Shown in pieces: positions 27,608-36,625 of a DNA stretch of 64,000 nucleotides (within the stretch, counting starts at the first letter, position 1; each line of letters begins with the position of its first letter). The stretch lies in assembly GCA_903869365.1 (NCBI GenBank), contig CAIPYV010000022.1:1-64000 (forward strand), given 5' to 3'. This DNA is from an uncultured Chlorobiaceae bacterium. GTDB taxonomy: Bacteria > Bacteroidota > Chlorobiia > Chlorobiales > Chlorobiaceae. The notes under the pieces are model-generated. The model saw nothing but the letters and a program-made list of their open reading frames with translations. It had not been told where the DNA came from and did not search any database. The position numbers and the translations under genes were made by a program.

Positions 27608-28744
27608 TTATTCAATACCTTGCTCTTTCAGTTCGCGGTATCTGTCACAGCCTTCTTGAAATCCGTTATCACATGCTTTTCCAAACCACTCTTTAGCTAT
27701 ATGCTTATCAGCTTTAACTGCTTGACCATTGGCATACAATAACCCAAGATTATACTGTGCAGGTGCATACCCCTGAAGAGCGGAAGATTTATACCATTTC
27801 AAAGCCTCATCCATATTCTGGCTTACTCCCTGGCCGGAAGCATATAAAAAACCGAGGTTGCACTGGCCTCCTGGATGTCCCTGGAAAGCAGCTGCCTGGT
27901 ACCACTTGAAGGCTTCAGCCATATCTTTTTTTACTCCCTGACCATTAGCGTACATGACTCCCAGATTGTTCTGTGCGCTGGCAAGTCCCTGTGCAACAGC
28001 CAGATTATACCATTTCAACGCCTGATCAAATTTTTGACCAACTCCTTGACCATTAGCATACATAGCACCAAGATTGCATTGACCAAGTGCATATCCCTGA
28101 TCGGCTGATTTCTGGTACCATTTGAAGGCTTGATGTAAATTTTGAACAACTCCCTGACCATTGGCATATAATGCGCCAAGATTGTTTTGAGCTGCGGCGT
28201 TCCCCTCTTCAGCAGAGAGCCTATACCACTTGAAGGCTTCCTCAAAATTTTGGGTGACACCCTGGCCTTTTTCATACAACATGCCAAGATTGCATTGGCC
28301 AGCAGGATGTCCCTGAGTTGCAGAAGACTGATACCATTTTAATGCTTCAGTATAGCTTTGTGCAATCCCTCTTGCTTTTTCATACATTGCACCAAGATTG
28401 TTCTGGGCAGAGGAATTACCCTGGCCAGCAGAGAGTCTATACCATTTCAATGCTTCAGTATAGTTTACCCTGACTCCCTGACCTTTTTCATACATCTCAC
28501 CAAGTTTGTTTTGAGCATCTGCAAGCCCGAGATCGGCCGCTAATTTATACCATTTAAGGGCTTCTGGGTAGCTTTGAGCGACACCTTGACCAGAAGCATA
28601 CTTTTGAGCAAGCTCATACTGGGCAATGACATTGCCTTCTGCAGCTGCACTTCGTTTTCTTTCAATCTTGCTGATGGAATCTGCCTGAACTGTCCCAGCA
28701 ACAAGTATCATGCATACAGTACAAACAAGAGCTTTGTTAATCAT
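27608..28744 (-). CDS. Exported Sel1-repeat protein (nine repeats)
   Basis: A 378-residue protein with a signal peptide (about 1-22, ending VQA) and nine consecutive 36-residue Sel1-like repeats plus a partial tenth. Each follows the pattern AQ.NLG.MYANGQGV.Q...EALKWY..SA..G. Sel1 repeats are a TPR subclass that builds a curved helical scaffold for protein-protein contacts. The repeats are very alike at DNA level (108-bp period), so copy number may vary between strains. The product is probably periplasmic. It is convergent with the preceding gene and may share a role with the exported proteins around it, but no partner is identifiable. Confidence 0.92.
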   Translation of the reverse strand: MINKALVCTVCMILVAGTVQADSISKIERKRSAAAEGNVIAQYELAQKYASGQGVAQSYPEALKWYKLAADLGLADAQNKLGEMYEKGQGVRVNYTEALKWYRLSAGQGNSSAQNNLGAMYEKARGIAQSYTEALKWYQSSATQGHPAGQCNLGMLYEKGQGVTQNFEEAFKWYRLSAEEGNAAAQNNLGALYANGQGVVQNLHQAFKWYQKSADQGYALGQCNLGAMYANGQGVGQKFDQALKWYNLAVAQGLASAQNNLGVMYANGQGVKKDMAEAFKWYQAAAFQGHPGGQCNLGFLYASGQGVSQNMDEALKWYKSSALQGYAPAQYNLGLLYANGQAVKADKHIAKEWFGKACDNGFQEGCDRYRELKEQGIE

Positions 28745-28846
28745 GGTATTTATTAAGAGCGATGAGATAATAGAATAAATCGAAAGGATCTTCCCTCATG
28801 TAAATTTACAAAAAGGATTAACGACAAGGAAACGATATTATTGCAA

Positions 28847-28878
28847 TAAAAAAACCAATGGAGGAACACTCCATTGGT
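28847..28878 (-). terminator. Rho-independent terminator, minus strand
   Basis: ACCAATGGAG (28854-28863) pairs perfectly with CTCCATTGGT (28869-28878) around a five-base loop. Read on the minus strand the stem is followed by seven T. It ends the transcript of the 116-residue secreted protein. Confidence 0.92.
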
Positions 28879-28909
28879 CAAATGCTGTCTTGCAATGAAG
28901 ATAAACAGC

Positions 28910-29260
28910 TTAAGGAAGAACTACTGTTGTGCTGTGTCCACCGCCACCGCCAGAAGTTGTTGTCGTTGTTGATGTACCAATGTAAGCTGCAGATCCAGAG
29001 ATTGTAGCACCGTTTGAAGAAGTGGTGTTACTGCTGCTCACGTTAGAATTACCAAGTGTGTTCAAATTAGAAGATGAGCTTGATATGGAACCAACTGTTG
29101 ATCCAAATCCAGTTCCACCAGCAACTGCCAATCCGCCAGTCTGTGTTGTTGTAGTAGTAGAAGAATGTCCACCGCCACCCCAACTGCTAATAGTGATTCC
29201 TGCCATTGCTGGAGAAGCGAATCCAACAACTAATGCCAATGAAAGCAATGTTTTTTTCAT
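28910..29260 (-). CDS. Small secreted Gly/Ser/Thr-rich protein
   Basis: A 116-residue protein with a clear signal peptide (1-20, ending AMA). The mature part is almost entirely Gly, Ser, Thr and Asn, with GGGGH.STT at both ends of the sequence (SSWGGGGHSSTTTTT and SGGGGGHSTTVVLP), so it looks like a symmetrical unit. No Cys, no catalytic motif. Low charge and high Thr/Ser content fit a structural fibre, a surface-coat component or an O-glycosylated peptide. It is followed by a strong terminator and preceded, 78 bases upstream, by another low-complexity secreted protein. I do not recognise a family. Confidence 0.75.
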   Translation of the reverse strand: MKKTLLSLALVVGFASPAMAGITISSWGGGGHSSTTTTTQTGGLAVAGGTGFGSTVGSISSSSSNLNTLGNSNVSSSNTTSSNGATISGSAAYIGTSTTTTTSGGGGGHSTTVVLP

Positions 29261-29338
29261 ACTATTATTAGTTTAGTTTGTTTGAAATAAATGCCTCTTT
29301 GTTACCAATTTAACCACCGAGGCCCTGTGGGTTAAAAT

Positions 29339-30391
29339 TTATTTATCCGAAAGGATAACCGTCAAGCTGACAATCGGTACAGCCTCTGTAGCTCCTTTAT
29401 TTCCACCTAAGGCTCCTGCAAGGCCTGATACTACATTACCTGGAAAGAAACTTCCTGATGATAATGCCTGAGCTGCTACACCTTTCGAATGCACCCCATA
29501 CGATGACGCCGCCCAGCTTGACTTGATGTAGATATTCAAACCATGGTATTTGTTACATACATAGGTCTTAATATCAGACTTCAGGGTTGAGCCATCAACA
29601 TCATTACCTTTATTTAAACGAGGCGAAATCGTTATAGATCCCAAACCTTGCGGTACTGGTGATTTTTCATCAAGAAAAATAAAATTGTTGGCGCCAGCTC
29701 CCTTGTATTTTTCAATATTGTAATCCGTTACGCAAACAATAGTTGTTTTGCAACTTTTCCCATCGGCGGAGTCTCTTTGATCAGGCGACCAGGATTGAGC
29801 AAGGAGAAGATTGAGATTTGCGGATTGCGCCATACCTCCCTGAATATTATATAAATGGGGATTTTCAGTCTGAGCCATTGTCCCCAACAATCCTTGCGGT
29901 ACAATTGTAGTGTTGTCACCTGATTTCAGTACAAGGGTATTACCACCATTAGTTGCTGTTGATGATCCTGCACTTGCCGTTGCTGACCCTGCACTTGCCG
30001 TTGCTGATCCTGCACTTGCTGATGCTGTACCGCCAGCTGCATTTCCACCGGTAGCGTTGGAACTACCTCCAGCAGCAGTCGAAGCACCACCGGTAGCGTT
30101 AGAATAACCTCCGGTAGCGTTAGAATTTCCGCCAGCCCCTCCAGTAGCATTAGAGGACCCACCAGCCCCACCAGCGGAATATGAAGTAGATGAACCACCA
30201 GCACCGCCAGCCGATGTATTCATATTTCCTATCCCATAAGACATTGCAGTAGCACTACTACCTATAGTTTGTGTACTGTTTGTCGTGACATACTGTGAGC
30301 TGTTTGTTGTATTTATTACATCACCAGCATAAGCTTCAGATGCTATGCACGCTACACATAAAAAAGATATAGATAATTTTTTCATTCTCAA
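29339..30391 (-). CDS. Secreted protein with Gly/Ala/Ser/Asn repeats and a unique C-terminal domain
   Basis: A 350-residue protein with a signal peptide (about 1-22, ending AYA). Residues 59-150 form a low-complexity region with four SNATGG units and three or more ATASAGS units, encoded by near-identical DNA repeats. Residues 151-350 form a folded domain with an SCKTTIVCVTDY segment and a further Cys in YVCNKYHG, unlike anything I can name; the mature N-terminus also has Asn/Thr/Ser-rich strands. NAT sequons in each SNATGG unit are notable, but bacterial glycosylation there is only a possibility. It may share a transcript with the 116-residue protein after it. It could be a surface fibre subunit or a linker-plus-binding domain. 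Confidence 0.75.
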   Translation of the reverse strand: MRMKKLSISFLCVACIASEAYAGDVINTTNSSQYVTTNSTQTIGSSATAMSYGIGNMNTSAGGAGGSSTSYSAGGAGGSSNATGGAGGNSNATGGYSNATGGASTAAGGSSNATGGNAAGGTASASAGSATASAGSATASAGSSTATNGGNTLVLKSGDNTTIVPQGLLGTMAQTENPHLYNIQGGMAQSANLNLLLAQSWSPDQRDSADGKSCKTTIVCVTDYNIEKYKGAGANNFIFLDEKSPVPQGLGSITISPRLNKGNDVDGSTLKSDIKTYVCNKYHGLNIYIKSSWAASSYGVHSKGVAAQALSSGSFFPGNVVSGLAGALGGNKGATEAVPIVSLTVILSDK

Positions 30392-30873
30392 TATTGATAG
30401 GTGCGTTAACTTTACACATTTACCTTAATGTTTGACTAAAATTAAAGAAAATACAAGCAAACAAAAAATAGAAAAGCATATTTTTTCCCTATAAATACAT
30501 GCATTGATGTAATACGGATGTATCTGATGATTTTATTTTAGAAAAAAATCACTTAATACCGAAAAGAGTTAAAATAAAAATGGCTTCAAATCTGATGATT
30601 GGGATAGATGGGAAAATTATATGGATAAAATTAGTCTTATATACATCGATTACACGTTATGTTCAAAACAGCAGGAAATAAAGCCGACTACCCAATATTT
30701 ACGCTTAATGGGTCAATAGTTGTATAGTATAATAATACCGTGGGTAATGATGCCAGCAACGGTTGCAAATCTGGGGCACGATCAAAGGTTGCCTTGTCGA
30801 TGCGGGATGACTCTATAAGTGTTTTGCTTGGCGTTGCTGAGTGTCAGGATGAAAAAAAAGCTCAATATTGCAG
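30392..30873. other. Intergenic region without a supported gene
   Basis: About 480 bases, AT-rich, between the low-complexity secreted protein and the AT-rich glycosyltransferase-like genes. It must hold the promoter of the 29339-30391 gene. A short plus-strand frame from 30740 encodes nothing recognisable. A change of base composition occurs here, which suggests a junction of regions with different origin. No inverted repeats of an insertion element were found. Confidence 0.5.
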
Positions 30874-31635
30874 TCAAAATAAATTTGGCCTATTCAGGCG
30901 TACTGCAATATTATTGAATAGTCTGATTTTAGAAAAGTTATGATGGATGTAGCTGCTGTGTTTAAAGGTAGCTCTCAAGAAGTGGTTTTGGCGCATCCAT
31001 GAGTCAACCTTTTTTTCGAAGGATTCTCCACCATGCCTGGGGTAGCGTTCAGAAGCCTTGTCGTAATATTCATAGATGCGTTGTTTGAAGTCTGCTGTAC
31101 GAATTAAATACATTTGATCAGAAAAACCATAACCATAATAGCATTCACTGTCTTCATATTCAGACTCTGTTTTAGCCGCGTTATAATCATGATTCCAGGC
31201 AAGATTAAATACTTTAACGTTTGTATTCGTATTTAACACTTCAATTCCTGAAGCTAACCAATTATGTGCAACTTCATGCGCAAGTGTGGTATCACTTGAA
31301 AAATGTAACAAATATTTTGTTTCGGTTAAATATATAGAAACCAATTCTGCTATTGAGTAATAATATCCTTTCCCTAATATATTTTTGTTGAGGTTAAAAT
31401 ATTCAAGTGCTAATTCTGAAAATTCATCTACATTTATAAATTTATCAATGATGCCATTCTCTATCATTGTATTGGCAGTGTTTTCAACTAATGAGCGATT
31501 ATTGACATTATTTATATATAAAACCTTCTTATCAAAATTGTAATGACAAAGATTAATTGTCTCTCGCAAACGAGAGGTGTTCATGATTAATTTCCAGTCA
31601 TTTTCCCAGACTTTGGTTTCAAACGTAACTGACAT
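30874..31635 (-). CDS. Glycosyltransferase-like protein, AT-rich, unclassified
   Basis: A 253-residue protein with the look of a GT-A-like sugar transferase: YLLHFSSDT near residue 108 sits where a donor-binding DxD usually lies, followed by NLAWNHDYN, YGFSDQMYLIRTADF and the RYPRHGGESFEKKVDSWMR segment that I associate with predicted capsule or LPS transferases. There is no membrane helix. The gene is strongly AT-rich. It is the last of three similar-composition genes on the minus strand (starts 40 bases after the next upstream gene ends). Substrate unknown; a role in the same glycan as the fucose genes is inferred. Confidence 0.65.
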   Translation of the reverse strand: MSVTFETKVWENDWKLIMNTSRLRETINLCHYNFDKKVLYINNVNNRSLVENTANTMIENGIIDKFINVDEFSELALEYFNLNKNILGKGYYYSIAELVSIYLTETKYLLHFSSDTTLAHEVAHNWLASGIEVLNTNTNVKVFNLAWNHDYNAAKTESEYEDSECYYGYGFSDQMYLIRTADFKQRIYEYYDKASERYPRHGGESFEKKVDSWMRQNHFLRATFKHSSYIHHNFSKIRLFNNIAVRLNRPNLF

Positions 31636-31675
31636 AACTTATATTGTAGATCTGAGTTGTAAACACGATGATAAA

Positions 31676-32443
31676 TTATTTACTATCTGGAGTAAGTGCA
31701 ATATAGTCAAAATAAGATTTATTTCTGCTTACGAAAAAGCGCTTTAGAGAATCTTTTGCTTTGTCTATCAGGGTGTACCTATTTTCCAATCCTTGAGTTC
31801 CGGATACTCCTCTGACGATGGGAGCAACAGGAAGCATAAAATGCTTGAGTTTCTTTGCAATAATAATATCCCTGAAGCAGTGTTCAAGCCAATGCCGTTT
31901 CGCTTCTCTGACGTCGAGATATGCTAATGAAAAGTGGTCTCTGTAATAATCTTTGTCCACAATATAAAAAGAGGTATCTACCGATTTAAACCGCATCAGT
32001 TTTTGGCTTTTCATATAGGAAAAATAACAATCACACAAAAAAGTTCCATTCCAATATTGGAGACATTCAAGAAAATTATCAACCCAGAGCTTGGATGTGC
32101 ATTTTACAAAGATTTCAGCATTGTTGAGGAATATAGAATGTTGCAGAGCATGGTTTATAATTTCACCTTCGCCGTAACCTTTCCCATAACGCGCAACTAA
32201 TTCACTGTTGTTCTTGAAAAAGAGACACTCAATTTGCTGGTCTGGAAATTTGGCGTGTATTATCGTTGTAAAATCATAATTCGATCCATCACAAATTACA
32301 ATTTTAATTGCTTTTGAGATGGTGAACCATTTTTCGATTGCTTTCATGGTTAATGCAATACGAAGATTCTGATCTTTTATTTGGGTGTTTTTTGCAGAAA
32401 CTGCTACACAGGAGGTCAGGAGTAAAGGAGGTACGTTCATCAT
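31676..32443 (-). CDS. Predicted glycosyltransferase, AT-rich
   Basis: A 255-residue protein. Features include an N-terminal strand, IKIVICDGSNYDF, a YGKGYGEGEIINHALQHS segment and the following KCTSKLWVDNF, which together recall a family of small uncharacterised GT-A transferases in polysaccharide clusters. No signal peptide, no membrane helix. It lies 14 bases after the end of the next upstream gene and 40 bases before the following one, so the three AT-rich genes form one unit. No ribosome-binding site is evident before the doubled ATG at 32443. Exact family and substrate uncertain. Confidence 0.65.
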   Translation of the reverse strand: MMNVPPLLLTSCVAVSAKNTQIKDQNLRIALTMKAIEKWFTISKAIKIVICDGSNYDFTTIIHAKFPDQQIECLFFKNNSELVARYGKGYGEGEIINHALQHSIFLNNAEIFVKCTSKLWVDNFLECLQYWNGTFLCDCYFSYMKSQKLMRFKSVDTSFYIVDKDYYRDHFSLAYLDVREAKRHWLEHCFRDIIIAKKLKHFMLPVAPIVRGVSGTQGLENRYTLIDKAKDSLKRFFVSRNKSYFDYIALTPDSK

Positions 32444-32457
32444 AACGGTTTAAAATA

Positions 32458-33468
32458 TTAAAGCAGAAGATCATTGATTGTCGTTAAAATGTTCCCCGCA
32501 GTTATTTTATTTTCTATACGTAATGCATCAACCGTTTGGGCAAGCTTTATACCTCCAAAAATCTTTTTGTAATAATAAGTATAGTTTTCAACGACATCTT
32601 TGATCAGCAATGGCAAATCATCAAGAGCCGCCCAAAGAATAGATTCGTGATATAATAATTTTTCTGTTAACGGTGCAATTTCGCTGATGACTATGGTGCC
32701 GCAAAGTAAGGCAGGTAATATGCGCAGTTCTTCTAATGTGTGATGTGCATCGGTTTGCCTGATATTTATCAGAATTTTAGTTCTTCGATAAATCGACTCA
32801 ACATTGCTAAAGGAGTTATTAATATTTTCAGGATAAATTCCATAAGAGTTAAGGATCGATATAAAATTTTTTCTATACGGCTCTTCAGGATTTCCAAACA
32901 TGGTTATTAAAGAGAGATCTCTCTGAGAATTATAGTCATCACTTTTATATCGGTATAATAACGGCCAGAAATGAAAGAGCTTTTGAGATAAATCATTATA
33001 TTTTCCGGAACTTGTTATATTTATTATATTTGCCTGGCTATAGTCAATAACAATGTCTGCTTGGATGAGTTGTTTATAGTCGGCAATACGTACAAGGTAT
33101 CTTTCATCGTTTTTTTGACCAAGAGGAATGATGCCCCTTACTGCACCATCCGAGTGTCGTCCGCCAGGTTTAACAAGAGTATGTTCGGGTTGAAGGAGAA
33201 TTCGTATTGTTTTGTACTTATCAGGAAATGTCCATTGGAAGGGACCGAAAATAATATTACAACGATCAGAACATGGTATGGTGCTGCTTAGTTGATTGAC
33301 GCAGTACAAGTAGTAATCCCGGACTGTTTTGTTGTATTCCGGGTAATAAGCAAGAGCTGCATTCTTAAGCTTTGTAATATGCAACTGTTTTCGTCTGAAT
33401 GAGTTACGTATGATGCTGTGTACATGTAGTGCACTCTTTACTGTTGTGCGATAAAATTTCATGATCAA
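32458..33468 (-). CDS. Predicted GT-B-like glycosyltransferase, AT-rich
   Basis: A 336-residue protein whose C-terminal half looks like the nucleotide-sugar half of a GT-B enzyme: SLITMFGNPEEPYRK, then a region with RTKILINIRQTDAHHTLEELRILPALLCGTIVISE, where the EELRILPALLCG block takes the place of the usual EX7E donor motif. The N-terminal half has a basic start and IRILLQPEHT. It starts the AT-rich trio, 44 bases after gmd ends. No membrane helix. Its place next to GDP-fucose synthesis suggests it acts on the same glycan; that is inference. Confidence 0.6.
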   Translation of the reverse strand: MIMKFYRTTVKSALHVHSIIRNSFRRKQLHITKLKNAALAYYPEYNKTVRDYYLYCVNQLSSTIPCSDRCNIIFGPFQWTFPDKYKTIRILLQPEHTLVKPGGRHSDGAVRGIIPLGQKNDERYLVRIADYKQLIQADIVIDYSQANIINITSSGKYNDLSQKLFHFWPLLYRYKSDDYNSQRDLSLITMFGNPEEPYRKNFISILNSYGIYPENINNSFSNVESIYRRTKILINIRQTDAHHTLEELRILPALLCGTIVISEIAPLTEKLLYHESILWAALDDLPLLIKDVVENYTYYYKKIFGGIKLAQTVDALRIENKITAGNILTTINDLLL

Positions 33469-33512
33469 TAATCAGGATCAGCATAACTCATTCGACTTAT
33501 GAAAAAAATATA

Positions 33513-34643
33513 TCAACTCTCCTTGCTTACCGAAATAGTGTAGCCGTGTGTTTTCAATAATGCCTGTCGTTTTGCAAGATCAAGGTCGTGCTCGATCATC
33601 TCTTTTATCATCTCATCAAGCGTTATTTCAGGTACCCAGCCAAGATCTGCTTCAGCCAGAGACGGGTCGCCAAGAAGCGTTTCAACCTCTGCCGGACGGA
33701 AGTAGCGTGGGTCAACCGTGACAATCACGTCACCCACGTGTACTGCTGGTGCTTTGTCGCCTGTTACTGCAGAGACAATACCCTTTTCATGTTTCCCTTC
33801 CCCTTCAAAGGTAATGGTAATGCCAATCTGAAGAGCTGCTTTTGTTATGAATTCGCGGACGCTATACTGGACGCCCGTTGCAATGACATAATCTTTTGGA
33901 TTCTCCTGCTGCAGCATCATCCATTGCATGCGGACATAATCTTTTGCGTGCCCCCAGTCGCGTAGAGCGTTCATGTTGCCGATATAGAGGCAGTGCTCAA
34001 ATCCCTGTGAAATATTTGCAAGGCTGCGAGTAATCTTTCGTGTCACGAAAGTTTCGCCCCTTCGCGGTGATTCATGGTTGAAAAGAATTCCGTTGCAGGC
34101 GAACATGCCATACGCTTCACGGTAGTTTACTGTTATCCAGTAGGCGTAAAGTTTGGCGACTGCATAAGGACTTCGTGGGTAGAAAGGTGTGGTTTCACGC
34201 TGTGGGATTTCCTGTACTAATCCGTAGAGTTCAGAGGTTGATGCCTGATAATATCTGGTTTTCTTTTCGAGTCCGAGAAAACGGATTGCTTCGAGAAGTC
34301 GCAACGTCCCCATGCCATCGACATCGGCTGTATATTCCGGGGATTCAAAGCTGACCGCTACATGGCTTTGTGCTCCAAGGTTATAGACTTCGTCGGGTTG
34401 TATTTCTGCAATAATACGGGTCAGGTTGCTGCTGTCGGTGAGATCTCCATAGTGGAGCACAAAGTTGCGATGGTTTACATGCGGATCTTGATAGAGATGA
34501 TCAATGCGCTCAGTATTGAGAGAGCTGGCTCGACGCTTAATTCCATGGACTTCATAACCTTTTTCAAGCAGAAGCTCAGCTAAATATGAACCATCCTGTC
34601 CAGTTATGCCCGTAATGAGGGCGACTTTCTGTGTTTTCATCAT
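33513..34643 (-). CDS. gmd: GDP-mannose 4,6-dehydratase
   Basis: A 376-residue short-chain dehydrogenase of full length. The NADP motif [12 protein letters not shown] is at the N-terminus, with [15 protein letters not shown] typical of Gmd; catalytic STSELYG and [15 protein letters not shown] (Tyr and Lys) follow. It converts GDP-D-mannose to GDP-4-keto-6-deoxy-mannose, the first step to GDP-L-fucose. The start overlaps the end of fcl by four bases (ATGA), so the two steps are made together. GDP-mannose synthesis genes are not in the window. Confidence 0.97.
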   Translation of the reverse strand: MMKTQKVALITGITGQDGSYLAELLLEKGYEVHGIKRRASSLNTERIDHLYQDPHVNHRNFVLHYGDLTDSSNLTRIIAEIQPDEVYNLGAQSHVAVSFESPEYTADVDGMGTLRLLEAIRFLGLEKKTRYYQASTSELYGLVQEIPQRETTPFYPRSPYAVAKLYAYWITVNYREAYGMFACNGILFNHESPRRGETFVTRKITRSLANISQGFEHCLYIGNMNALRDWGHAKDYVRMQWMMLQQENPKDYVIATGVQYSVREFITKAALQIGITITFEGEGKHEKGIVSAVTGDKAPAVHVGDVIVTVDPRYFRPAEVETLLGDPSLAEADLGWVPEITLDEMIKEMIEHDLDLAKRQALLKTHGYTISVSKES

Positions 34644-35611
34644 GATGTATAGGTGTTCAAAAAATCGTTGTAGGCTAAGGAAAGCCCCTGTTTCAAAGTG
34701 ACTTTGGCTTTCCAGCCTAAAGTATTCAGGAGGGTACTGTCCATTAATTTGCGAGGAGCACCGTCTGGCTTTCCGGGGTCGAATTTAATCTCTCCCTGAA
34801 ATCCGATGGTATCTGCAACGGTTTCGGCAAGTTTGAGGATAGTGATGTCATCGCCGTAGCCGACATTGATGTGGCTTTGCATTGGGTGAGTGTGGGCGGC
34901 GAATGTGGCGTACTCAAGGTTCATGATATGCACGCAGGCAGCGGCCATATCGTCAACATAGAGGAACTCCCTGCGTGGACTTCCGGAACCCCAGACGGTA
35001 ACTGCAGGAGAGTCAGTTATTTTGGCATCATGGATACGGCGGATAAGTGCCGGGATAACATGGCTGTTTTCGGGATGGTAGTTGTCGCCTGGCCCATACA
35101 GGTTGGTCGGCATGACGCTGCGGTAATCGGTACCGTGACTTTCATGGTACTGACGGTTATAACTTTCACAGAGTTTAATGCCGGCAATCTTGGCAATGGC
35201 ATAAGGTTCATTTGTGGGTTCAAGTGTTCCGGTCAACAAAGCGCTTTCGTTCATGGGCTGTGGCGCAAGTTTTGGATAAATACAACTTGAACCCAGCAGG
35301 AGAATTTTTTTTACCCCTACCCTCCAGGCCTCATGAATAACGTTTGACTCAATCATCAGGTTGGTATAGATGAATTCGGCCGGATAGGTGTTGTTAGCAT
35401 GAATACCGCCGACTTTTGCCGCAGCAAGATAGATCTGATCAGGTTTCTCCGCTTCCAGAAAGGCACGCACTCCTGCTTGATCGGTAAGGTTGAGTTCGGA
35501 ACGGCTTCGGGTGATGATGTTTTTCTGTCCGTTCTGAGCGAGTGTGCGCAGAATGGCTGATCCAACCATACCCTGATGGCCGGCTACGAATATTTTTGGT
35601 TGATTATCCAT
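34640..35611 (-). CDS. fcl: GDP-L-fucose synthase
   Basis: A 323-residue NADPH-dependent epimerase-reductase. The dinucleotide motif [10 protein letters not shown] is at the N-terminus; GSSCIYP and YAIAKIAG provide the catalytic Ser, Tyr and Lys, and the Cys and His of the epimerase step are present. It turns the Gmd product into GDP-L-fucose. Length and motifs match WcaG/Fcl. It overlaps gmd by four bases. The GT10 fucosyltransferase gene 63 bases upstream on the same strand is the obvious consumer of the product. Confidence 0.97.
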   Translation of the reverse strand: MDNQPKIFVAGHQGMVGSAILRTLAQNGQKNIITRSRSELNLTDQAGVRAFLEAEKPDQIYLAAAKVGGIHANNTYPAEFIYTNLMIESNVIHEAWRVGVKKILLLGSSCIYPKLAPQPMNESALLTGTLEPTNEPYAIAKIAGIKLCESYNRQYHESHGTDYRSVMPTNLYGPGDNYHPENSHVIPALIRRIHDAKITDSPAVTVWGSGSPRREFLYVDDMAAACVHIMNLEYATFAAHTHPMQSHINVGYGDDITILKLAETVADTIGFQGEIKFDPGKPDGAPRKLMDSTLLNTLGWKAKVTLKQGLSLAYNDFLNTYTS

Positions 35612-35674
35612 TAAGAAAAAAAAGTTTCGATCCTGAAACGCATATCGTTCTTGAAAATAAGCAAATGAAGGAAA

Positions 35675-36625
35675 TTATACGGCATTACCAAGGAGATTGC
35701 GAATAAATTCTCGAAATGGTTCAATTGATGGTTTCGTAAGCAGTAAAGGCTCTTCAGCATAGGCTGCCAACTGTTTTTGAGCATGTAAAGCCTCATAGAG
35801 CACATCGAAATTGCTCCATTTAATTTGTTCAAGATTAAGAAAAGCCTTCGGGTTAAAATCTGCTGATACCTTGCTGTCTGTCCAGGTTATTGGCAATGAC
35901 TCGCCAAGAAAGGCTTCAGGAATTTTTTCAGTGTAATAACCGGGGTGTAACTTGTTTTCAGGACAGAGATTAAATGCGTAGTTATTGAGAAGAGTAAGTT
36001 TTTCAAATCCACTGTTGGTGTGGTTCTTGATTTTTTTATCAAAATATTTCCCGAATCCATCGATGGCAATGACTTTTTGTATTGCGTGAAACATTTGTTT
36101 TCTTGGTCCGTTCAGATGAGATGCAAAGATTACTGCTTTTTGAGGCCTGGATAAAAATTTGTGTCCAAGAGGCTGCATCATTCTGCTGATACTGAACAGT
36201 TTACCGAATCGTTTATTTTTATTTCCCTGCAAACCTTCATGCGACCAGTCTACCATTTCCATCCAGTATGGCAGTCTATAATGCTTGTTGTTATCTTCTG
36301 AAAAGTCAAAAGATATTGAATAGTCGGTTTTGACACTGTCGTGGCGTAAGTTTTCGCAGGTGTGAAAGAGCGTTAACGGTTTGTAATGTCTGTTATTAAT
36401 ATATTTAGTGATCAAAGAGTGACAGTGATCGGGAAGGAGTACCGATGTCCCTTTTTTTAAAATCCATTTGAGTGCGTTCATTGGTTTGCCAATGATCAAG
36501 ATATCGCATTTATCGGGATCAACCCACACAATATCGAATCCTAAACTGGATATAAGCAGTGGTAGTAACGAGTCTTCCTTATAGGTATAATATTGTCCTA
36601 TCGTAGACAGTTTTAATGGTTTCAT
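35675..36625 (-). CDS. GT10 alpha-1,3-type fucosyltransferase
   Basis: A 316-residue GT-B protein of glycosyltransferase family 10. The family hallmark is clear near residues 216-234: YAFNLCPENK...GYYTEKIPEAF, followed by LPITWTD, equivalent to the GDP-fucose-binding motif of FutA and FucT enzymes. The N-terminal acceptor half has FSEDNNKHYRLPYWMEM, also typical. It uses GDP-L-fucose to fucosylate a sugar, usually GlcNAc in a surface glycan. Its start overlaps the upstream beta-propeller gene by four bases. Its neighbours gmd and fcl make the donor, so function is well supported; the acceptor is unknown. Confidence 0.92.
   Translation of the reverse strand: MKPLKLSTIGQYYTYKEDSLLPLLISSLGFDIVWVDPDKCDILIIGKPMNALKWILKKGTSVLLPDHCHSLITKYINNRHYKPLTLFHTCENLRHDSVKTDYSISFDFSEDNNKHYRLPYWMEMVDWSHEGLQGNKNKRFGKLFSISRMMQPLGHKFLSRPQKAVIFASHLNGPRKQMFHAIQKVIAIDGFGKYFDKKIKNHTNSGFEKLTLLNNYAFNLCPENKLHPGYYTEKIPEAFLGESLPITWTDSKVSADFNPKAFLNLEQIKWSNFDVLYEALHAQKQLAAYAEEPLLLTKPSIEPFREFIRNLLGNAV

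Noticed and set aside
29339-30391. N-glycosylation sites in the SNATGG repeats
   Set aside because: Bacterial oligosaccharyltransferases of the PglB type prefer an acidic residue two before Asn, absent here; kept only as a remark.
30740-30943. Plus-strand frame of 67 residues
   Set aside because: No recognisable domain, no conserved start signal, and it overlaps the 3-prime end of the AT-rich glycosyltransferase-like gene on the opposite strand.
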